From contig NZ_JAAOZT010000003.1 of assembly GCF_011947285.1 (NCBI RefSeq), positions 62,001 to 126,000 on the forward strand: a DNA stretch of 64,000 bases, in the 5' to 3' direction. The translations under genes and the position numbers were made by a program. The notes beneath the pieces are model-generated. The model saw only the letters and a program-made list of their open reading frames with translations, made no database searches and had not been told where the DNA came from. The DNA is from Glaciimonas immobilis (GTDB taxonomy: Bacteria; Pseudomonadota; Gammaproteobacteria; Burkholderiales; Burkholderiaceae_D). Shown here piece by piece: positions 49,930 to 59,427 of this stretch; the first letter of the stretch is position 1; each line of letters begins with the position of its first letter.

Positions 49930-51516
49930 ATGACAGATCAGATTGTGGATCGGGCCGCGCAATATCCTGACGAAGCTTCGGAAACCGCACCCCTACAACC
50001 GCATGCGCTTGATTTCGGCAGCAGCCTCCTGCCGGAGACAGAATCTAAAGAACGGATTCAGCGCTCGTTATTCGGCGAAATCCTGGATTGGATGCTAGTG
50101 CCTTTGCTGTTACTGTGGCCGATGAGTATCGCCATCACTTATCTGGTAGCAAAATCCATCGCCAATCAACCATTTGATCGCGCACTGGACGATAGCGTAA
50201 CCGTGCTCTCCCAGCAGGTCACTCAGGCCAATGGCAAAGTGGTGACGCGATTATCAGGCGCGGCGCGTGATTTTTTGCGCGCCGACGACATTGACAACAT
50301 CTACTTTTTGATTACCGGTCCAAAAGGGGAATATGTAGACGGCGATCGTGAAATGCCCGCCATTGCGCCCGATGAAGATCCTCCGCATGCCGGCACTGTA
50401 CAATTTCGCAATGGTTCGATGCATGGCACGGACGTGCGCGTCGCTTATACCTATATTGATTTGCGCAACGACGTGGCCAGCACTAACGTCAATGACCCGG
50501 CACCGCCGATGGCGCTAATTCAGGTAGGTGAGACGCTGGAGAAACGCGCGCAACTGGCCAACGAGATCATTAAGGGCGTGATCCTGCCACAATTTTTGAT
50601 ATTGCCGATCGCATTGGCTTTAGTCTGGTTTGCGTTGTCGCGCGGTTTATCACCACTGTCCGAATTGCAGCAACGCATACGCGCGCGCAGACCCGACGAT
50701 TTAAGTCCGATCGACTCGGGACAAGTACCGGAAGAGATATCGCCACTGGTGCGCTCGCTCAACGATATGCTGGCCCGACTCTCGCAGACGATACAGACGC
50801 AAAAGCGCTTTATTGCTGATGCCGCACATCAAATGAAAACGCCGCTGGCTGGCATGCGGATGCAATCGGAACTAGCGCTGCGTCAAACCGATGGCAACGA
50901 TATTCGACGCTCGCTTGAACAATTAGCCAAAAGTTCCGATTCTGCAACGCGCCTTGTAAATCAGCTACTGTCGCTGGCGCGCGCAGAAAATCAAACACAG
51001 GAAAGCACCGCACTGGTCCCGATAGAGTTATCCGAACTGGCGCGCAATGTGATTGGCGATTGGGTGCAGGCATCATTTACGCAGCGAATAGATCTCGGAT
51101 TTGAGGAAGGACCGTATCCACTGACGGTGATCGGCAACCCGATCATGCTGCGCGAGTTAATGAGCAATCTCATCGATAACGCCTTGCATTACACACCCGC
51201 CGGTGGCCACGTTACGTTGCGCATCCGGCCCGGCGAAAGCTGGCAGGAAGGGATCCTTGAAGTAGAGGATACCGGTCCCGGCATTCCACCGGCCGAGCGC
51301 GAGCGGGTTTTTGAGCGCTTCTATCGCATTCTCGATAGCAATCTTTCTGGCAGCGGACTCGGGCTCGCAATCGTGCGTGAAATTGCACAGCAACATAATG
51401 CGGAAGTCGCCATTTTTTACAATCCGCGCTGTCCTGATCCGAAGCAGCCGGGGTGTTTGTTTCGTGTCACTTTCAGATTGCGTTCGGGGGTGATCCTGCA
51501 GGATGAATATCGCTAA
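49930..51516 (+). CDS. Sensor histidine kinase (TctE-like)
   Basis: 528-residue inner-membrane kinase. Two membrane helices (around residues 52-75 and 215-240) flank a 2CSK_N-type periplasmic sensor domain. H box FIADAAHQMKTPLAGMRMQS with the phospho-His, N box LMSNLIDNALHYTPAG, G1 EDTGPGIPPAERERVF and G2 GSGLGLAIVREIA are all intact. The N-terminal ~45 residues are a cytoplasmic extension. Co-directional with the regulator and the symporter genes. Confidence 0.92.
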   Translation: MTDQIVDRAAQYPDEASETAPLQPHALDFGSSLLPETESKERIQRSLFGEILDWMLVPLLLLWPMSIAITYLVAKSIANQPFDRALDDSVTVLSQQVTQANGKVVTRLSGAARDFLRADDIDNIYFLITGPKGEYVDGDREMPAIAPDEDPPHAGTVQFRNGSMHGTDVRVAYTYIDLRNDVASTNVNDPAPPMALIQVGETLEKRAQLANEIIKGVILPQFLILPIALALVWFALSRGLSPLSELQQRIRARRPDDLSPIDSGQVPEEISPLVRSLNDMLARLSQTIQTQKRFIADAAHQMKTPLAGMRMQSELALRQTDGNDIRRSLEQLAKSSDSATRLVNQLLSLARAENQTQESTALVPIELSELARNVIGDWVQASFTQRIDLGFEEGPYPLTVIGNPIMLRELMSNLIDNALHYTPAGGHVTLRIRPGESWQEGILEVEDTGPGIPPAERERVFERFYRILDSNLSGSGLGLAIVREIAQQHNAEVAIFYNPRCPDPKQPGCLFRVTFRLRSGVILQDEYR

Positions 51517-51640
51517 AAATATGGCTAAATACGTCGCTAGAACCTAATAACTAAAAATGTATTTTGGTGCCATCAACAATACTCCGCAATACGCCTGACG
51601 GCAGCGGGTTTAAAGCTTCCTGAATTTTTGTATTCTTATA

Positions 51641-52024
51641 ATGACCATGGTCCAATCCAGCCTACACCACGCCGTTACATCCAGTGCCCGACATTGGCGC
51701 AGGACCAAAACGCTGACTTTTTGCCTGTTGCTCGTGTGGGGGCTGGTGACGTTTTTGGTAGTATTTTTTGCGCGCGAGCTGTCGAGTCTAACCTTGTTCG
51801 GATGGCCGCTTTCGTTTTATATGGCCGCGCAGGGCCTGGTCGTCGTTTATCTCTTCATCGTAGTCATCTATACCTGGCAAATGCAGCGCTTCGACCGCGA
51901 TGCGGCATTAGAAGGAGCATTAGAAGCAGCATTAAAGGCAGCGCTAGAGGCGCGCGACCTTACTTCTCAGTCGATCCAGCCGTCCCAACCAACACAAGTC
52001 AATCGGGTCGACTATGAAAAATAA
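51641..52024 (+). CDS. DUF4212-family small subunit of sodium:solute symporter
   Basis: 127 residues with two hydrophobic helices (TLTFCLLLVWGLVTFLVVFF, then MAAQGLVVVYLFIVVIYTWQ), the usual DUF4212 make-up. DUF4212 proteins occur as partners of VC_2705-family ActP-like symporters and this one overlaps the symporter by 11 bases. The C-terminus has an unusual Ala-Leu-Glu repeat (ALEGALEAALKAALEAR, 51904-51953), a likely helix. A chaperone or auxiliary role is inference. Confidence 0.88.
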   Translation: MTMVQSSLHHAVTSSARHWRRTKTLTFCLLLVWGLVTFLVVFFARELSSLTLFGWPLSFYMAAQGLVVVYLFIVVIYTWQMQRFDRDAALEGALEAALKAALEARDLTSQSIQPSQPTQVNRVDYEK

Positions 52025-54065
52025 GTCCTTTCTGGCGCGTCTGACACGCTATTACGCTTGGTATACGGCTGGCTTTATCGGCTTTCTGATTATTCTGGCG
52101 ATCCTCGAAAAAGAGGGCTTCCCGCGTTCGTGGATCGGCTATCTGTTTATGTTCGCGACCATCGCGCTGTATGCCGGCATCGGCGTAGTCAGCCGGACTT
52201 CCGACGTGTCGGAGTATTACGTTGCAGGACGTCGCGTGCCAGGCATATTTAATGGCATGGCGACCGCAGCAGACTGGATCTCCGCGGCTACATTTATCAG
52301 TCTGGCCGGGGGGCTATATTTGCAGGGATTCGATGGACTGGCCTATATTATCGGCTGGACCGGTGGCTATTGTCTGGTGGCTTTGCTGATCGCTCCTTAT
52401 TTGCGCAAGTTTGGCCAATACACCATTCCCGACTTTTTGGCAGCGCGCTATAACGGCAATGCTGGCGCGCGATTTGGCGGCAATCCGGTACGACTTTTAG
52501 CGGTCATTGCTACCGTCCTGATCTCGTTTACTTACGTCGTTGCGCAGATTTACGGTGTCGGCCTCATCACATCCCGATTCACGGGTGTTGATTTTTCGGT
52601 CGGCATCTTTCTGGGCCTTGCGAGTATTCTGGTCTGTTCATTTTTAGGCGGGATGCGGGCGATCACATGGACGCAAGTGGCGCAATACGTGATTATTCTT
52701 TTTGCGTATCTGATTCCTGTTATTTGGCTGTCGGCCAAACACACCCACAATCCGATACCGCAACTGGCGTATGGCTCAGTCATGACGCAGCTTAGCGATA
52801 TCGAACAAACGTTGAGCGACGATCCCAAGGAACTGGAAGTACGCAATATCTATCGCGCGCGCGCCGACTTGCTTGGTAAACGCCTCAACAATTTGCCGCA
52901 ATCCTGGACGCAAGGCAGAATTGAAGCCCAGCGCCAGCTTAAAGTCTTGAAACATAATAGCGAGACCTCGCTCATTGAGATTCGGGCCGCCAATCGCAAG
53001 TTAAGCGATTATCCCAAATCGCCGGAAGAGGCCAGACTGGTCTGGATGGATGCCAGGGCCATGAATCTGGCCCATGCCGAACCGCCGACGCCACAAGCGA
53101 CGCCGTTCCCTGGGAAGGATAAGGAAGCCTCAGATATCAAGCGGAATAACTTTTTAGCGGTAGTTTTTTGTCTGATGCTGGGCACCGCAGCGTTGCCGCA
53201 TGTTCTGATGCGTTATTACACGACACCGTCTGTGCAAGAAACCCGTAAGTCGGTGTTCTGGACATTATTTTTTATCTTGTTGATCTACCTGACAGTTCCC
53301 GCCCTGGCGGTGCTGGTCAAGTACGATATCTATACTTCGCTGGTCGGTACGGAATATACGCATCTGCCTAATTGGGTCTCCTACTGGGCCAATATCGATA
53401 AAACAAATCCGCTCGTCAGCATCGTTGATCTTAACCACGACGGCATCGTACAACTGTCTGAAATCACACTCGATGGCGACATGATCGTATTGGCGACGCC
53501 CGAGATTGCCGGATTGCCTTATTTTATTTCCGGTTTGGTCGCCGCTGGCGGATTGGCCGCAGCGCTGTCGACTGCAGATGGCTTATTGTTGACGATCTCA
53601 AACGCGTTGTCGCATGACGTTTATTACAAAATAATCGACCCTGTTGCATCCACGCAAAAGCGGGTGACGATTTCTAAATTACTGCTGTTAGTTGTCGCGT
53701 TGCTGGCGGCGTACACGGCCTCGCTGAAGCCTGGGGATATTTTGTCAATGGTGGGCGCGGCCTTTTCGCTGGCCGGCTCGGCGCTGTTCCCAGCCCTCAT
53801 GCTAGGGGTGTTTTGGAAAAGAGCCAATCAGCAAGGCGCTATTGCGGGAATCGTTGCGGGATTCGGTATCTGCGTGTTTTACATGCTGCATACGCTTCCT
53901 GCATTCGGCGGAACGGTCGCAGGTCAATGGTTTCACATTGCCCCGATCTCGGCGGGGGTTTTTGGCGTACCGGCGGGGTTATTGGCGATGGTCGTCGTAA
54001 GCCTATTGACGCCACCACCCGATGCGCGAACCATGGCGTTGGTTGATTACATCCGTGCGCCCTGA
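52014..54065 (+). CDS. VC_2705-family sodium:solute symporter (ActP-like)
   Basis: 683 residues, about 13 transmembrane helices with SSS-family motifs (GMATAADWISAATFISLAGG, GGLAAALSTADGLLLTISNA). Between helices, a ~110-residue soluble insertion (residues ~255-370) is Glu/Lys/Arg-rich. A loop at 53427-53462 reads DLNHDGIVQLSE, an EF-hand-like Asp-Asn-Asp-Gly-Glu calcium loop. Partner of DUF4212; the TctDE-like system upstream probably regulates it. Acetate/short monocarboxylates are likely substrates, not proven. Confidence 0.92.
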   Translation: MKNKSFLARLTRYYAWYTAGFIGFLIILAILEKEGFPRSWIGYLFMFATIALYAGIGVVSRTSDVSEYYVAGRRVPGIFNGMATAADWISAATFISLAGGLYLQGFDGLAYIIGWTGGYCLVALLIAPYLRKFGQYTIPDFLAARYNGNAGARFGGNPVRLLAVIATVLISFTYVVAQIYGVGLITSRFTGVDFSVGIFLGLASILVCSFLGGMRAITWTQVAQYVIILFAYLIPVIWLSAKHTHNPIPQLAYGSVMTQLSDIEQTLSDDPKELEVRNIYRARADLLGKRLNNLPQSWTQGRIEAQRQLKVLKHNSETSLIEIRAANRKLSDYPKSPEEARLVWMDARAMNLAHAEPPTPQATPFPGKDKEASDIKRNNFLAVVFCLMLGTAALPHVLMRYYTTPSVQETRKSVFWTLFFILLIYLTVPALAVLVKYDIYTSLVGTEYTHLPNWVSYWANIDKTNPLVSIVDLNHDGIVQLSEITLDGDMIVLATPEIAGLPYFISGLVAAGGLAAALSTADGLLLTISNALSHDVYYKIIDPVASTQKRVTISKLLLLVVALLAAYTASLKPGDILSMVGAAFSLAGSALFPALMLGVFWKRANQQGAIAGIVAGFGICVFYMLHTLPAFGGTVAGQWFHIAPISAGVFGVPAGLLAMVVVSLLTPPPDARTMALVDYIRAP

Positions 54066-54441
54066 CGGCAATCAGAACTCCACGTAAAGTCGCCGAAATG
54101 GAAAAAAAGCCAAAAGATCATCGAGCCTTGTCGTTATTGCCTTATAAAATTTCAAGCTACTTCGTTGCGGACAAACGCTAAAAATCATATTCCATTTCAC
54201 AGCGCGAGATTGGCACGACAATTGCTTCAGTAAATGATATAAATTCTCTTCTGTGTGCCGATATTTCGCCTACCGCACGAGGCCGAATCAGGAGTAGAGT
54301 TAAGACATATTTTGCGCGTATGCGTTGTATGTAGCTGTTAAGTCTCTCGGAAACAGTCCATGCGACCAATTTATCCAGGTTGTTAAACCTGAACGTTGTC
54401 ATGGGGTGTTTATTTCGTATTTTGCATGAAAGGAAAATGCA
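54066..54441. other. Intergenic region upstream of the cupin gene
   Basis: About 375 bases without a gene I can support; it holds the ribosome-binding site GAAAGGAAA just before 54442. Confidence 0.5.
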
Positions 54442-54921
54442 ATGGATGCGCAAAACACTAATGACCAACTCGTCTCAAAAAACGCGTTTTCACACATACG
54501 CGAAGGCGACACCGCATTTGAAACCGGCGGTCTTCGGGATTTTTTTCAATATCGCGACCTCGGTATAAGCGCCGCTACCGGCGGACAGGTCGTCGCCCAG
54601 TTGGTGAAGGCCAATCGCGCACCAGAAGAGGGCACCGGCTGGCATCGGCATGAGGCGAATTTCCACATCGTGTATATGCTCAAAGGCTGGGCCCGCTTTA
54701 TGTACGAAGATCAGTTAACGCTGGTCTGCGCGGGCGATTGTGTGCACCAGCGCCCCGGAATAGTGCACTTTTTGTTTGATTACTCCCCAGATATGGAATA
54801 TCTGGAAGTCGCCGGCCCCGCCAACTTCACTTCTATAGACGCCCCTGCTCCATGCGCGGTCCCTAAACCCACGCCTTGGTATACAGAGCTAACGGCGACC
54901 TCCCCCATCAATAGCGAGTAA
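54442..54921 (+). CDS. Cupin-domain protein
   Basis: 159-residue single-domain cupin. The metal-binding motif appears as GTGWHRHEANFHIVYMLKGW (His-His-x-His pattern with Glu) and the second motif GDCVHQRPGIVHFLFDYSPD. ATG 54442 is preceded by GAAAGGAAA. No signal peptide. The function is not predictable from the cupin fold alone. It stands alone between the symporter and the ATP-grasp cluster. Confidence 0.85.
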   Translation: MDAQNTNDQLVSKNAFSHIREGDTAFETGGLRDFFQYRDLGISAATGGQVVAQLVKANRAPEEGTGWHRHEANFHIVYMLKGWARFMYEDQLTLVCAGDCVHQRPGIVHFLFDYSPDMEYLEVAGPANFTSIDAPAPCAVPKPTPWYTELTATSPINSE

Positions 54922-55087
54922 CGTCGCATGGCCAAACGTCGCGACACCTTAAATGGTGCAAGGTGGTTGCTACGCAGTATGAATAATGCTATTTTGATAA
55001 AACTAAAACTAAACCATATAGATGAAGAGTCAACGCAATTTGTTGCTCTTTTGACATTTACGTCCCAAACTACGACGAAGTAAGGTT

Positions 55088-56503
55088 ATGGCAAAATTTT
55101 TCAATGAAATGTACACGGACGGCGGCGATGTCGCACGTCCTCATTATGATGAATTTTCTAATTGGCTCGGACAGCAATCTGCTGAAACCATTGCTAGAAA
55201 ACGCGTCGAAGCGGATGTCATTTTCCGACGTGTTGGAATTACCTTCGCGGTGTATGGCAACGATGCGGGCACCGAACGCCTGATTCCTTTCGACATTATT
55301 CCGCGCATCATTCATGCGGCAGAATGGTCGGTACTGGAAGCGGGACTTATCCAGCGCGTCAAAGCGCTAAATATGTTCATTCACGATATCTATCACGATC
55401 AGAACATCATCAAAGCAGGCGTGATCCCGGCTGAACAAATCTACCGCAACGCCCAGTACCGGCCAGAAATGCAGGGCATTTCCGTCGCGTCAGATATCTA
55501 CGCGCATATTGCGGGCGTCGACATTGTGCGTGCCGGTCAAGGTGAGTTTTACGTACTGGAAGACAATTTGCGGGTGCCATCCGGCGTGTCTTATATGCTG
55601 GAAGACCGCAAGATGATGATGCGCCTGTTTCCTGAATTGTTCACCCGCCATAAAATTGCCCCGGTTGATCACTATCCCGACATGTTGCTCGACAATCTGC
55701 GCTCGGTTGCGCCAGTGGGCGTCACCGATCCAACCGTCGTGATCATGACACCCGGCATGTATAACTCAGCCTATTTTGAGCACGCGTTCCTGGCCCAGCA
55801 AATGGGCGTGGAACTGGTCGAAGGCAAAGACTTGTTTGTTGACGACAACGCGGTCTATATGCGCACTACACGCGGCCCAAAACGGGTGGACGTGATTTAT
55901 CGCCGAATCGATGATGACTATCTTGATCCTCTGGCCTTCCGCCCGGATTCCACTCTAGGCGTACCCGGTTTGCTGTCTGTATATCGGGCCGGTGGCGTAA
56001 CGCTGGCAAACGCTATCGGTACCGGCGTCGCTGACGATAAATCAATTTATCCTTACGTGCCCGACATGATCAAGTTTTATATGGCGGAGAAACCCATTCT
56101 AAACAATGTTCCAACATTTCAGTGCCGCAAAAAAGACGACCTGGCATATACGCTGGCGAACCTGAAGGATCTGGTAGTCAAGGAAGTCCACGGCGCTGGC
56201 GGCTATGGTATGTTGGTAGGTCCGGCATCCACCAAGCAAGAAATCGAAGACTTCCGCGCACGCGTCATCGCTAATCCAGAAGGCTACATCGCGCAGCCAA
56301 CGCTGGCGCTTTCGGCCTGCCCGACCTATGTCGACGCAGGTATTGCCCCGCGCCATATCGACCTGCGCCCGTTCGTTCTCTCGGGCAAAAGCGTTTCAAT
56401 GGTGCGTGGCGGCCTTACCCGTGTGGCACTTAAAGAAGGTTCGCTCGTAGTCAACTCCTCCCAAGGCGGCGGCACCAAAGATACCTGGATACTGGAGAAA
56501 TAG
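55088..56503 (+). CDS. Circularly permuted ATP-grasp type 2 protein
   Basis: 471 residues, matching the COG2308-type permuted ATP-grasp family. Landmarks: YRNAQYRPEMQGISVASDIY, DNLRVPSGVSYMLEDRKMMM (ATP-grasp core), YRRIDDDYLDPLAFRPDSTL, KEVHGAGGYGMLVGPASTK, and the C-terminal RPFVLSGKSVSMVRGGLTRV. It begins a run with the alpha-E, transglutaminase and Anbu genes. In this neighbourhood the enzyme is predicted to make a peptide or amide bond, but the product is unknown. Confidence 0.94.
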   Translation: MAKFFNEMYTDGGDVARPHYDEFSNWLGQQSAETIARKRVEADVIFRRVGITFAVYGNDAGTERLIPFDIIPRIIHAAEWSVLEAGLIQRVKALNMFIHDIYHDQNIIKAGVIPAEQIYRNAQYRPEMQGISVASDIYAHIAGVDIVRAGQGEFYVLEDNLRVPSGVSYMLEDRKMMMRLFPELFTRHKIAPVDHYPDMLLDNLRSVAPVGVTDPTVVIMTPGMYNSAYFEHAFLAQQMGVELVEGKDLFVDDNAVYMRTTRGPKRVDVIYRRIDDDYLDPLAFRPDSTLGVPGLLSVYRAGGVTLANAIGTGVADDKSIYPYVPDMIKFYMAEKPILNNVPTFQCRKKDDLAYTLANLKDLVVKEVHGAGGYGMLVGPASTKQEIEDFRARVIANPEGYIAQPTLALSACPTYVDAGIAPRHIDLRPFVLSGKSVSMVRGGLTRVALKEGSLVVNSSQGGGTKDTWILEK

Positions 56504-56504
56504 C

Positions 56505-57578
56505 ATGTTAAGCCGCACCGCAGATCACCTGTTCTGGATGGCCCGTTATACCGAACGCGCCGAAAACATTGCACGCATGCTAGATGTCCATCTGCAAACC
56601 GGCATGTTGCCGCAGCCGGCAGAAGACGTAGAACAAGGCTGGCGCGCGCTGTTGGGTATTTCCGAATTGCAGGAAGCTTATGACAAACGGCATAAAACGC
56701 TGACACCAAAAAATGTCATCGATTTTATGGTGCGCGATCCTGAAAATTCATCATCTGTTTCCGCTTGCCTTACGCAAGCCCGGGAAAACGCGCGCGCTGT
56801 CCGCGGAGCGTTGACTACCGAGGCGTGGGAAATTCAGAACGCCACCTGGCTCAAAATGCAGACGTATCTAAAAACCAATTCACTGGAACAAAATCCGGCT
56901 GAATTTTTTGAATGGGTAAAACATCGTTCACACCTCTCGCGAGGCGTCACTATCGGTACGATGCTGAAGGATGAAGCATTTCATTTCATCCGCCTGGGTA
57001 CTTTTTTAGAACGCGCCGACAATACCGCACGAATCATCGACGTCAGGTTTCATAACGCCAAAGATAAGCACCAAAAACAAGCGCAATCACAAACCCAGAC
57101 GCTAGCTCAGATGCAAGCTCAGATGCAAGATACAGCGCCAGATCTCAATCTGGATCAAGATCCAGAACAAACACGGGAACAAGCACCTACACTAGACGCT
57201 AAAGCCGAGCCGCAAATTGACTTTTACTATTGGGCCGCAATTTTGCGATCCGTGTCAGCGTTTGAAATTTACCGCAAAGTGTATCGCGATGTCATCACGC
57301 CCGCCCGCGTCGCCGATTTGCTGATTTTGCGCACCGATATGCCGCGTTCGCTAGCAGCTTGTCTTGAAGAGGTGGTCAATAATCTGCGGCACGTTAGTAA
57401 TAATGCTTCGGCCGATACCGAGCGATTCGCAGGCAAACTTCACGCAGAACTAAAGTTCAGCAGCATTGACGAAATTCTCGATGCAGGCCTGCACGATTAT
57501 CTGACATTGTTTTTTGATCGTATCTTTGACTTGGGCAACCGGATCAGTCGGGACTTTCTGGTTCCCCTGGCGGCCTGA
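56505..57578 (+). CDS. Alpha-E domain protein (DUF403)
   Basis: 357 residues of mostly alpha-helical sequence starting MLSRTADHLFWMARYTERAE and including RSHLSRGVTIGTMLKDEAFH and LGTFLERADNTARIIDVRF, the alpha-E hallmarks. One base after the ATP-grasp stop, so probably co-translated. A Gln-rich insertion of ~50 residues (57062-57211; KHQKQAQSQTQTLAQMQAQM and on) separates the two helical halves; ordinary members are about 310-320 residues. Function unknown; the partner of the ATP-grasp enzyme. Confidence 0.92.
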   Translation: MLSRTADHLFWMARYTERAENIARMLDVHLQTGMLPQPAEDVEQGWRALLGISELQEAYDKRHKTLTPKNVIDFMVRDPENSSSVSACLTQARENARAVRGALTTEAWEIQNATWLKMQTYLKTNSLEQNPAEFFEWVKHRSHLSRGVTIGTMLKDEAFHFIRLGTFLERADNTARIIDVRFHNAKDKHQKQAQSQTQTLAQMQAQMQDTAPDLNLDQDPEQTREQAPTLDAKAEPQIDFYYWAAILRSVSAFEIYRKVYRDVITPARVADLLILRTDMPRSLAACLEEVVNNLRHVSNNASADTERFAGKLHAELKFSSIDEILDAGLHDYLTLFFDRIFDLGNRISRDFLVPLAA

Positions 57579-57583
57579 CCAAT

Positions 57584-58387
57584 ATGCTCCTGACCATCAG
57601 GCACGAGACGATTTATCGCTACACTGAAGAACTGACTTATACAATTCAACAGTTGCGGCTAACGCCGCGTGCCGAAGCGCATCAGCGCACCATTGACTGG
57701 CATATCACTAGCACAGGTGCACGCCATCCGTTTGTCGATGCCTTCGGCAATCTGAGTCATATGTTGACGATTACAATTCCACATACCTACGTCCGCATCG
57801 TGGCAGAGGGCACTGTCGCGGTCACCCCCTTATTTTTGGGAAGGCTGCCGCAACAGGGGACTTTTTCACCGTTCGTATTCACGGTTGCATCGCCCCTCAC
57901 ACAGCCGACATCAGCGATTATCGCGTTTGCTCACAAGCATCTCATCAAAGGCGCAAACAGCAATCAATTACTTGCGCTGGCACAGGCCATTTGCGGCACC
58001 GTGGCCTACCAGAGCGGTAGCACGCTTGTCACAAGCAGCGCGGATGATGCGTTGCGACTAGGCCGAGGCGTGTGTCAGGACCACGCCCACTTATTCCTGG
58101 CTTGCTGCCATGTGGTCGGGATACCGGCTTGCTACGTTTCCGGTTATATCGATCCCGGCAATAGCGATCACGCCGAAAGCCATGCGTGGGTCGATGCGTG
58201 GGTCGAGCAGGCCGATTTCACAGGATGGATTAGTATCGACGTCACCCATGCGTGCTTTGCGAGCAATGCTTATTGCCGGCTGGCAATAGGACGCGATTAC
58301 GAATCGGCCGCACCAGTTCGGGGCGTACGCCGCGGCGGAGGTGCAGAAACATTGAGCGTAAACGTCAACGTAATAGCAACAACATAA
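57584..58387 (+). CDS. Transglutaminase-like cysteine peptidase
   Basis: 267 residues. N-terminal Bact_transglu_N domain (MLLTIRHETIYRYTEELTYT) and a core transglutaminase domain with the triad: Cys in GRGVCQDHAHLFLACCHVVG, His in AESHAWVDAWV, Asp in WISIDVTHACFASNAYCRLA. Starts five bases after the alpha-E stop. In this family such proteins are probably peptidases/amidases acting on the product of the ATP-grasp enzyme. Cytoplasmic, no signal peptide. Confidence 0.94.
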   Translation: MLLTIRHETIYRYTEELTYTIQQLRLTPRAEAHQRTIDWHITSTGARHPFVDAFGNLSHMLTITIPHTYVRIVAEGTVAVTPLFLGRLPQQGTFSPFVFTVASPLTQPTSAIIAFAHKHLIKGANSNQLLALAQAICGTVAYQSGSTLVTSSADDALRLGRGVCQDHAHLFLACCHVVGIPACYVSGYIDPGNSDHAESHAWVDAWVEQADFTGWISIDVTHACFASNAYCRLAIGRDYESAAPVRGVRRGGGAETLSVNVNVIATT

Positions 58388-58543
58388 AGCGCATTATTTG
58401 TCACAAAATGTCTCATAAGAAATAATTGTGTAAATAATAAACTGCACACTTTTTGGGAAGTTGAGATCGGTTTTTAGATTAGATGATCGGGATTAAATCG
58501 CTATGCTGTAGAATCAATTTTTTTGCATTCCGAGCATTACATC

Positions 58544-59419
58544 ATGACTTATTGCGTTGCTATGCGCCTCAAAACCGGACTGGTTTTTTTGTCTGATTCC
58601 CGTACCAATGCGGGTGTTGATCACGTCAGCACTTTTCGTAAGATGAGTGTATTTGAGAATTCGGGAGATCGATTGCTGGTCATGATGACCGCGGGCAACT
58701 TATCCATTTCCCAATCGATCAAACAGATTATCTCGGAACACGTCAATCCCGATGGGAAGACTATCTGGAACGCCGAATCGATGTTCGAGGCCGCACAGAT
58801 CGTAGGAGCGGCCATTCGCTCAGTGTATGAGCGTGACGCCAGCGCGCTTCAGAACTTTGGTATCGACTTCAACGTCGGCGTCATTTTTGGCGGCCAGATC
58901 AAAGGTGAGCGATGCCGTTTATTTCAGATCTATTCGGCCGGTAATTTCATCGAAGCGCATGATGAAAACCCGTACTTCCAGATTGGCGAATCCAAGTACG
59001 GCAAACCGATTATTGATCGCGTGCTCGCAGGCTCCGAAATCACACTGGACCAGGCTGCCAAGTGTGCATTGATATCAATGGATTCGACCTTGCGCTCTAA
59101 CTTATCGGTGGGCTTGCCCCTCGACTTGCTGGTGTATGAAAGCGAACAGCTTGCGCTGACCCGCTTCGTTACCATCGACTCAAAAAATGAATATTTCAAG
59201 TCCATCTCAAGCGGCTGGTCCAGTCGTTTGAGAGAAGTATTTGATGAAATCGAAGATCCGGTTTGGTACACCACAGCGACCATCGCAGAGTTAGCGTTAG
59301 CGCCATTAAAACCCGACTTGCGTCAGGCTTTGGTATCGATGCCGAAAGCCGGCTTCCGGGACAAAACAATGGCTGCACTCCAAACGCTGGCGCAAAGCGA
59401 AGCAACCGCGCAAAAATAG
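58544..59419 (+). CDS. Anbu (ancestral beta-subunit) proteasome-like peptidase
   Basis: Proteasome-related Ntn hydrolase. ATG 58544 is chosen because the mature enzyme needs Thr at position 2 as the N-terminal nucleophile after Met removal (MTYCVAMRLKTGLVFLSDSR); the frame is open seven codons upstream. The SDSRTNAGVDHVSTFRKM region matches the Asp/Lys catalytic area of Anbu. 291 residues, a bit longer than HslV. Follows the ATP-grasp/alpha-E/transglutaminase genes after ~155 bases, the known Anbu neighbourhood. Convergent with the lasso transporter gene, with eight bases between stops. Confidence 0.93.
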   Translation: MTYCVAMRLKTGLVFLSDSRTNAGVDHVSTFRKMSVFENSGDRLLVMMTAGNLSISQSIKQIISEHVNPDGKTIWNAESMFEAAQIVGAAIRSVYERDASALQNFGIDFNVGVIFGGQIKGERCRLFQIYSAGNFIEAHDENPYFQIGESKYGKPIIDRVLAGSEITLDQAAKCALISMDSTLRSNLSVGLPLDLLVYESEQLALTRFVTIDSKNEYFKSISSGWSSRLREVFDEIEDPVWYTTATIAELALAPLKPDLRQALVSMPKAGFRDKTMAALQTLAQSEATAQK

Positions 59420-59427
59420 CGCTTGCA

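Noticed and set aside
54178-54468. 96-codon minus ORF upstream of the cupin gene
   Set aside because: Overlaps the start of the cupin gene, no ribosome-binding site, no recognised family.
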